The notes beneath the pieces are model-generated. The model was not told the DNA's origin. It saw only the letters and a program-made list of their open reading frames with translations, and ran no database searches. Source: Candidatus Thalassarchaeum betae (lineage in GTDB: Archaea > Thermoplasmatota > Poseidoniia > Poseidoniales > Thalassarchaeaceae). Taken from it: a stretch of 64,000 bases of DNA. The translations under genes and the position numbers were made by a program. The DNA lies in assembly GCA_003193925.1 (NCBI GenBank), contig PSPG01000008.1, positions 1 to 64,000 on the forward strand, written 5' to 3'. Shown here in pieces: positions 61,918-64,000 of this stretch (position 1 is its first letter; each line of letters opens with the position of its first letter).

Positions 61918-63237
61918 GTGCTCGGAGGCAGTGACGTGGGAGAAGGGAGTCGGCACACTGCTCTGAACCCCTCCGCGCAGATCGCGAAGGAGGCCCGGAA
62001 GCGCGTCAGGGCCGAGCCGGCGCGCAAGGGAGAGCCATCATTCCACATGACTGAGGAAATGCGCAGGCTCTCCACTCCGTGGTACGTGGCGCTCGCCCGC
62101 GCCCGGCGGATCGATTCCTCGGTTCTGCCGGCCGGCGTAATCCTAGACGCTGCGGCCGGATCCGGCCTGCAGTTGGTCGCTTACTCGCGCGAGCTCAAAC
62201 GGCCTGCTCTCGGGGTCGAGATGGACGGTAACATAGCGGTCCTGTGCGCGGCTAACATGCACATCAACTCGGACGAGGGCGACCTCCAGCGCTCGATGGA
62301 TCGTGTCATCATAGGTGACGGGTCGGATGCTGAGGGTGCCATCACGGAGTACTGGAACAGCCTCCGCGAGGCTGGAACCCGGGCGCATCCACCGATTGCG
62401 ATGCTCCACCTCGACCCCGCGCGCCCGCCCGATGCCCAAGCCCATGATGTGGACGAGATGCAGCCTGCCATCGGACCCGTGCTGAGCTCATGGGGCAAAC
62501 ACTTGCAGAGCGGCCCGAGAGGACCGGCGGTGCTGCTCGATCTGTCACCGCGCCTCGGGGAGGAGCAGCAGGGCATAATCGATGCCATCGTCGAGGTCAC
62601 TTTCCCCGGAGTTAGTCGTACTTGGGAATGGCTCAGCCAAGGAGGAGGGAGAGTCGACCGGCTCTCGCTGTGGGTCGGGTCCCTGTCCTCAAAGAAGAGT
62701 CGTCGCTGCGTCAGGATGGGTACGAAGAACGTGCTCGCCACGATAGAGGGTGCTCCCGCGGGGTCCGAGGTAGTACAGATGAACACTCCCCCGCCCTTCG
62801 GCGCTTGGATGACTATCGTCGATCCGGCCCTCGTTCACAGTGGTCTGCAGGAGGCCTGGCTGAAGCGCGCCCTGCGAGAGGGCGGCGGCCACTCATGGCT
62901 ACGACTCGAGGGGCGACGCCCACTACTGATTCACACCGACCCCCTCAACGGCTCGGATGACGTCGGTGGATTCGTCGTTGCGAGCGGTGAGATAGTGCAG
63001 CACAGGCTCAGGCCGCCCGAGCTCCACACCATCGATCAGACCGCTGCCTCTGCGGCGAGAAACGGCATCGGCAAGGTCACTCTGCGCTGCAGCTTGGATC
63101 CTGACATCCATCCGACGCTGCAACGCAGGCTGGACAGGGAGCTGAAGGAAGTCGACGGCGCGAGGGGGTTCATGGTCGACATCGATCTCGAGCGCGGCTC
63201 CGGAAGCCACAAGCTGTACGTAGTCTGTAAGGGATAA
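61918..63237 (+). CDS. Putative RNA methyltransferase with THUMP-like C-terminal domain
   Basis: A class I SAM methylase core has ILDAAAGSGLQLVAYSREL (motif I), GVEMDGNIAVLCAANM (acidic ribose-binding residue) and MLHLDPARPP in the place of the catalytic strand-4 motif. This resembles PG_1098-type methylases with a C-terminal THUMP-like domain, here about residues 340-439 (HRLRPPELHTIDQ to GSGSHKLYVVC). The target is probably RNA but unknown. The GTG at 61918 is one of several possible starts; a later ATG at 62047 would remove a basic N-terminus. Confidence 0.78.
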   Translation: MLGGSDVGEGSRHTALNPSAQIAKEARKRVRAEPARKGEPSFHMTEEMRRLSTPWYVALARARRIDSSVLPAGVILDAAAGSGLQLVAYSRELKRPALGVEMDGNIAVLCAANMHINSDEGDLQRSMDRVIIGDGSDAEGAITEYWNSLREAGTRAHPPIAMLHLDPARPPDAQAHDVDEMQPAIGPVLSSWGKHLQSGPRGPAVLLDLSPRLGEEQQGIIDAIVEVTFPGVSRTWEWLSQGGGRVDRLSLWVGSLSSKKSRRCVRMGTKNVLATIEGAPAGSEVVQMNTPPPFGAWMTIVDPALVHSGLQEAWLKRALREGGGHSWLRLEGRRPLLIHTDPLNGSDDVGGFVVASGEIVQHRLRPPELHTIDQTAASAARNGIGKVTLRCSLDPDIHPTLQRRLDRELKEVDGARGFMVDIDLERGSGSHKLYVVCKG

Positions 63238-63251
63238 TCCCGGCGCTTCCG

Positions 63252-63270
63252 GGCGCCCCGTAGGGGCGTC
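63252..63270 (+). terminator. G/C hairpin after the methylase gene
   Basis: GGCGCCCC-GTA-GGGGCGTC forms an 8-bp stem (one G-T pair) 15 nt after the stop at 63237 and just before the rps13 promoter box. There is no T-run. Confidence 0.45.
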
Positions 63271-63277
63271 CAATCGG

Positions 63278-63285
63278 TTCAAATA
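63278..63285 (+). promoter_or_regulatory. Box A of the S13-S4 operon
   Basis: TTCAAATA is a full match to the box consensus of this window. Transcription is predicted to begin about 25 nt later, close to 63305. Confidence 0.6.
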
Positions 63286-63304
63286 GGGAAGGCAGGTCGC
63301 CGAG

Positions 63305-63334
63305 ATGCCCAATGGGCCACCGGGTAACCGGTGA
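63305..63334 (+). CDS. Nine-codon upstream ORF in the rps13 leader
   Basis: ATG CCC AAT GGG CCA CCG GGT AAC CGG TGA encodes MPNGPPGNR. Its ATG coincides with the transcription start predicted from the TTCAAATA box, so it could be read from a leaderless 5' end. It overlaps the GUAA hairpin and ends 18 nt before the rps13 ATG. This is inference from position only; no homology can be shown for nine residues. Confidence 0.3.
   Translation: MPNGPPGNR
63318..63333 (+). promoter_or_regulatory. GUAA-capped hairpin in the rps13 leader
   Basis: CACCGG-GTAA-CCGGTG gives a 6-bp perfect stem with a GNRA tetraloop 19 nt before the rps13 ATG. Such loops are common in ribosomal-protein binding sites, so autoregulation by a product of the operon is possible. 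Confidence 0.4.
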
Positions 63335-63352
63335 ACACGGGGGAACCGTACA

Positions 63353-63814
63353 ATGCCGAAAGAAGCGGAACTTGGAGATGACTTCTCCTACATTCTCCGT
63401 ATGGCTAACAGTGACATCGACGGGCTGAGGCCAATCACCATCGGCCTAACATCCATCAAGGGCGTGGGAATGCGCACTTCCCAGCAGATCTGTCGCTTGG
63501 CTGGAATCGATGGGAAGACGCTGGGCGGTCATCTCTCCGACGATGAGCAGGACAACCTGCGAAGTGCGATCGACGACTACGCCACCACCGTGCCGTGGTG
63601 GCTCGTCAATCGGCAGCGTGACCTTGGAACCAACGAGGATGCTCACATCGTCGCGATGGAGGTCAAGATGACCCGCGACGACGACATATCCCGAATGGCC
63701 GGGATCAAGGCCTACAGGGGAATGAGGCACAGGAGCGGCCACAAGGTCCGCGGACAGCGCCTCAGATCGAATGGTCGCAAGGGATCATCACTCGGTGTCG
63801 AGAGGAAGAAGTGA
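63353..63814 (+). CDS. rps13: 30S ribosomal protein S13 (uS13)
   Basis: The archaeal uS13 pattern is clear: SYILRMANSDIDGLRPITIGLTSIKGVG (helix-two-turn-helix), VPWWLVNRQRD and the C-terminal GIKAYRGMRHRSGHKVRGQRLRSNGRKG that contacts the head and P-site tRNA. Its 153 residues are normal. GGGGGAA precedes the ATG. First cistron of the S13-S4 operon. Confidence 0.97.
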   Translation: MPKEAELGDDFSYILRMANSDIDGLRPITIGLTSIKGVGMRTSQQICRLAGIDGKTLGGHLSDDEQDNLRSAIDDYATTVPWWLVNRQRDLGTNEDAHIVAMEVKMTRDDDISRMAGIKAYRGMRHRSGHKVRGQRLRSNGRKGSSLGVERKK

Positions 63815-63825
63815 GGTGCTGAAGC

Positions 63826-64000
63826 ATGGGACACCCTAAGTTCGCCAGACCAAAGACCCGCGCTCCGACTCATCCTTGGAAACAGGCTCGCATCGACGAG
63901 GAGCACGCCCTGAAGGACAAGTACGGGCTGAAGAAGGTCGGTGGCATGAAGGAGATCTGGCGAGAGAAGTCAGCTCTCCGCCGACACAGGAACCAAGCGA
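63826..64000 (+). CDS. rps4: 30S ribosomal protein S4 (uS4), 3' end outside window
   Basis: The first 58 residues are present, starting MGHPKFARPKTRAPTHPW, followed by a basic region (KQARIDEEHALKDKYGLK) typical of archaeal uS4. It begins 11 bp after the S13 stop with GAGGTGCTGAAGC upstream, the standard archaeal gene order. Confidence 0.95.
   Translation, partial: MGHPKFARPKTRAPTHPWKQARIDEEHALKDKYGLKKVGGMKEIWREKSALRRHRNQA

Overview
The window (64 kb, GC-rich, densely coded on both strands) reads as a chromosome segment of an aerobic planktonic euryarchaeon, most likely Marine Group II (Ca. Poseidoniales) or a close relative in Thermoplasmatota. The information-processing genes are archaeal: GINS, family B DNA polymerase, FEN1, EF-1alpha, ribosomal proteins S10, S8e, S13 and S4, SRP19, Sec61-beta, a Trm-G10-type tRNA methylase and a PUA protein. 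They sit beside an A-type cytochrome c oxidase, secreted proteins with PKD, thrombospondin-3 and beta-propeller domains, a PGF-CTERM protein, and several bacterial-type metabolic genes (ATP-dependent PEP carboxykinase, malic enzyme-phosphotransacetylase fusion, ThrH, RibD). This lineage call rests on gene content, not on a tree.

Layout. 1-4.7 kb: partial beta-helix lipoprotein, zinc-ribbon protein and P1B metal ATPase (minus), then an archaeal phosphoglycolate phosphatase. 4.7-8.8 kb: tRNA-Leu, GINS, peptidase C1B, and EF-1alpha/S10 (minus). 8.9-17.6 kb: PKD lipoprotein, DNA polymerase B, branched-chain aminotransferase, an S8e-SRP19-DUF1737 operon, ThrH, a PUA protein, a PGF-CTERM protein and an iodotyrosine-deiodinase-like nitroreductase. 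17.7-24.2 kb: a minus-strand operon of a membrane-anchored SAP-domain protein, a ParA ATPase and a DMT permease whose N-terminus is a ParB-type ParA-activating peptide; RimK and a Xer recombinase follow on the other strand. 24.2-29.1 kb: Sec61-beta, an NSUN-type RNA methylase, an Lrp regulator, and Toprim and DUF167 proteins. 29.2-33.7 kb: cytochrome oxidase operon (II, I with an extra N-terminal domain, III, IV). 33.7-38.4 kb: tRNA-Ser, lipid kinase, RibD, tRNA-Arg, tRNA methylase, FEN1. 38.5-50.3 kb: a Gly-Gln-repeat thrombospondin-3 protein, a small zinc membrane protein, a class IV aminotransferase and a giant 2853-residue propeller protein. 50.4-57 kb: malic enzyme-PTA, DUF255/YyaL, cupin, PEP carboxykinase. 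57.1-64 kb: a 1243-residue polytopic membrane protein, a membrane-anchored FKBP, a THUMP-like methylase, then S13 and the start of S4.

Gene regulation. Many genes carry a TTCAAATA/TTGAAATA-like box centred about 26 nt before the start codon, which implies largely leaderless mRNAs. Downstream operon genes, and a few first genes, instead use Shine-Dalgarno sites (GGTGAG, GGAGG). The rps13 operon has an apparently leaderless nine-codon upstream ORF overlapping a GUAA-capped hairpin.

The strongest candidate for an undescribed system is the SAP protein-ParA-ParB-tailed permease operon (17.6-21.8 kb). A DNA-binding ATPase is there co-encoded with two membrane proteins, one carrying a DNA-binding domain and the other a ParA-activating peptide. 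No window-scale mobile element, CRISPR array or rRNA gene was seen.
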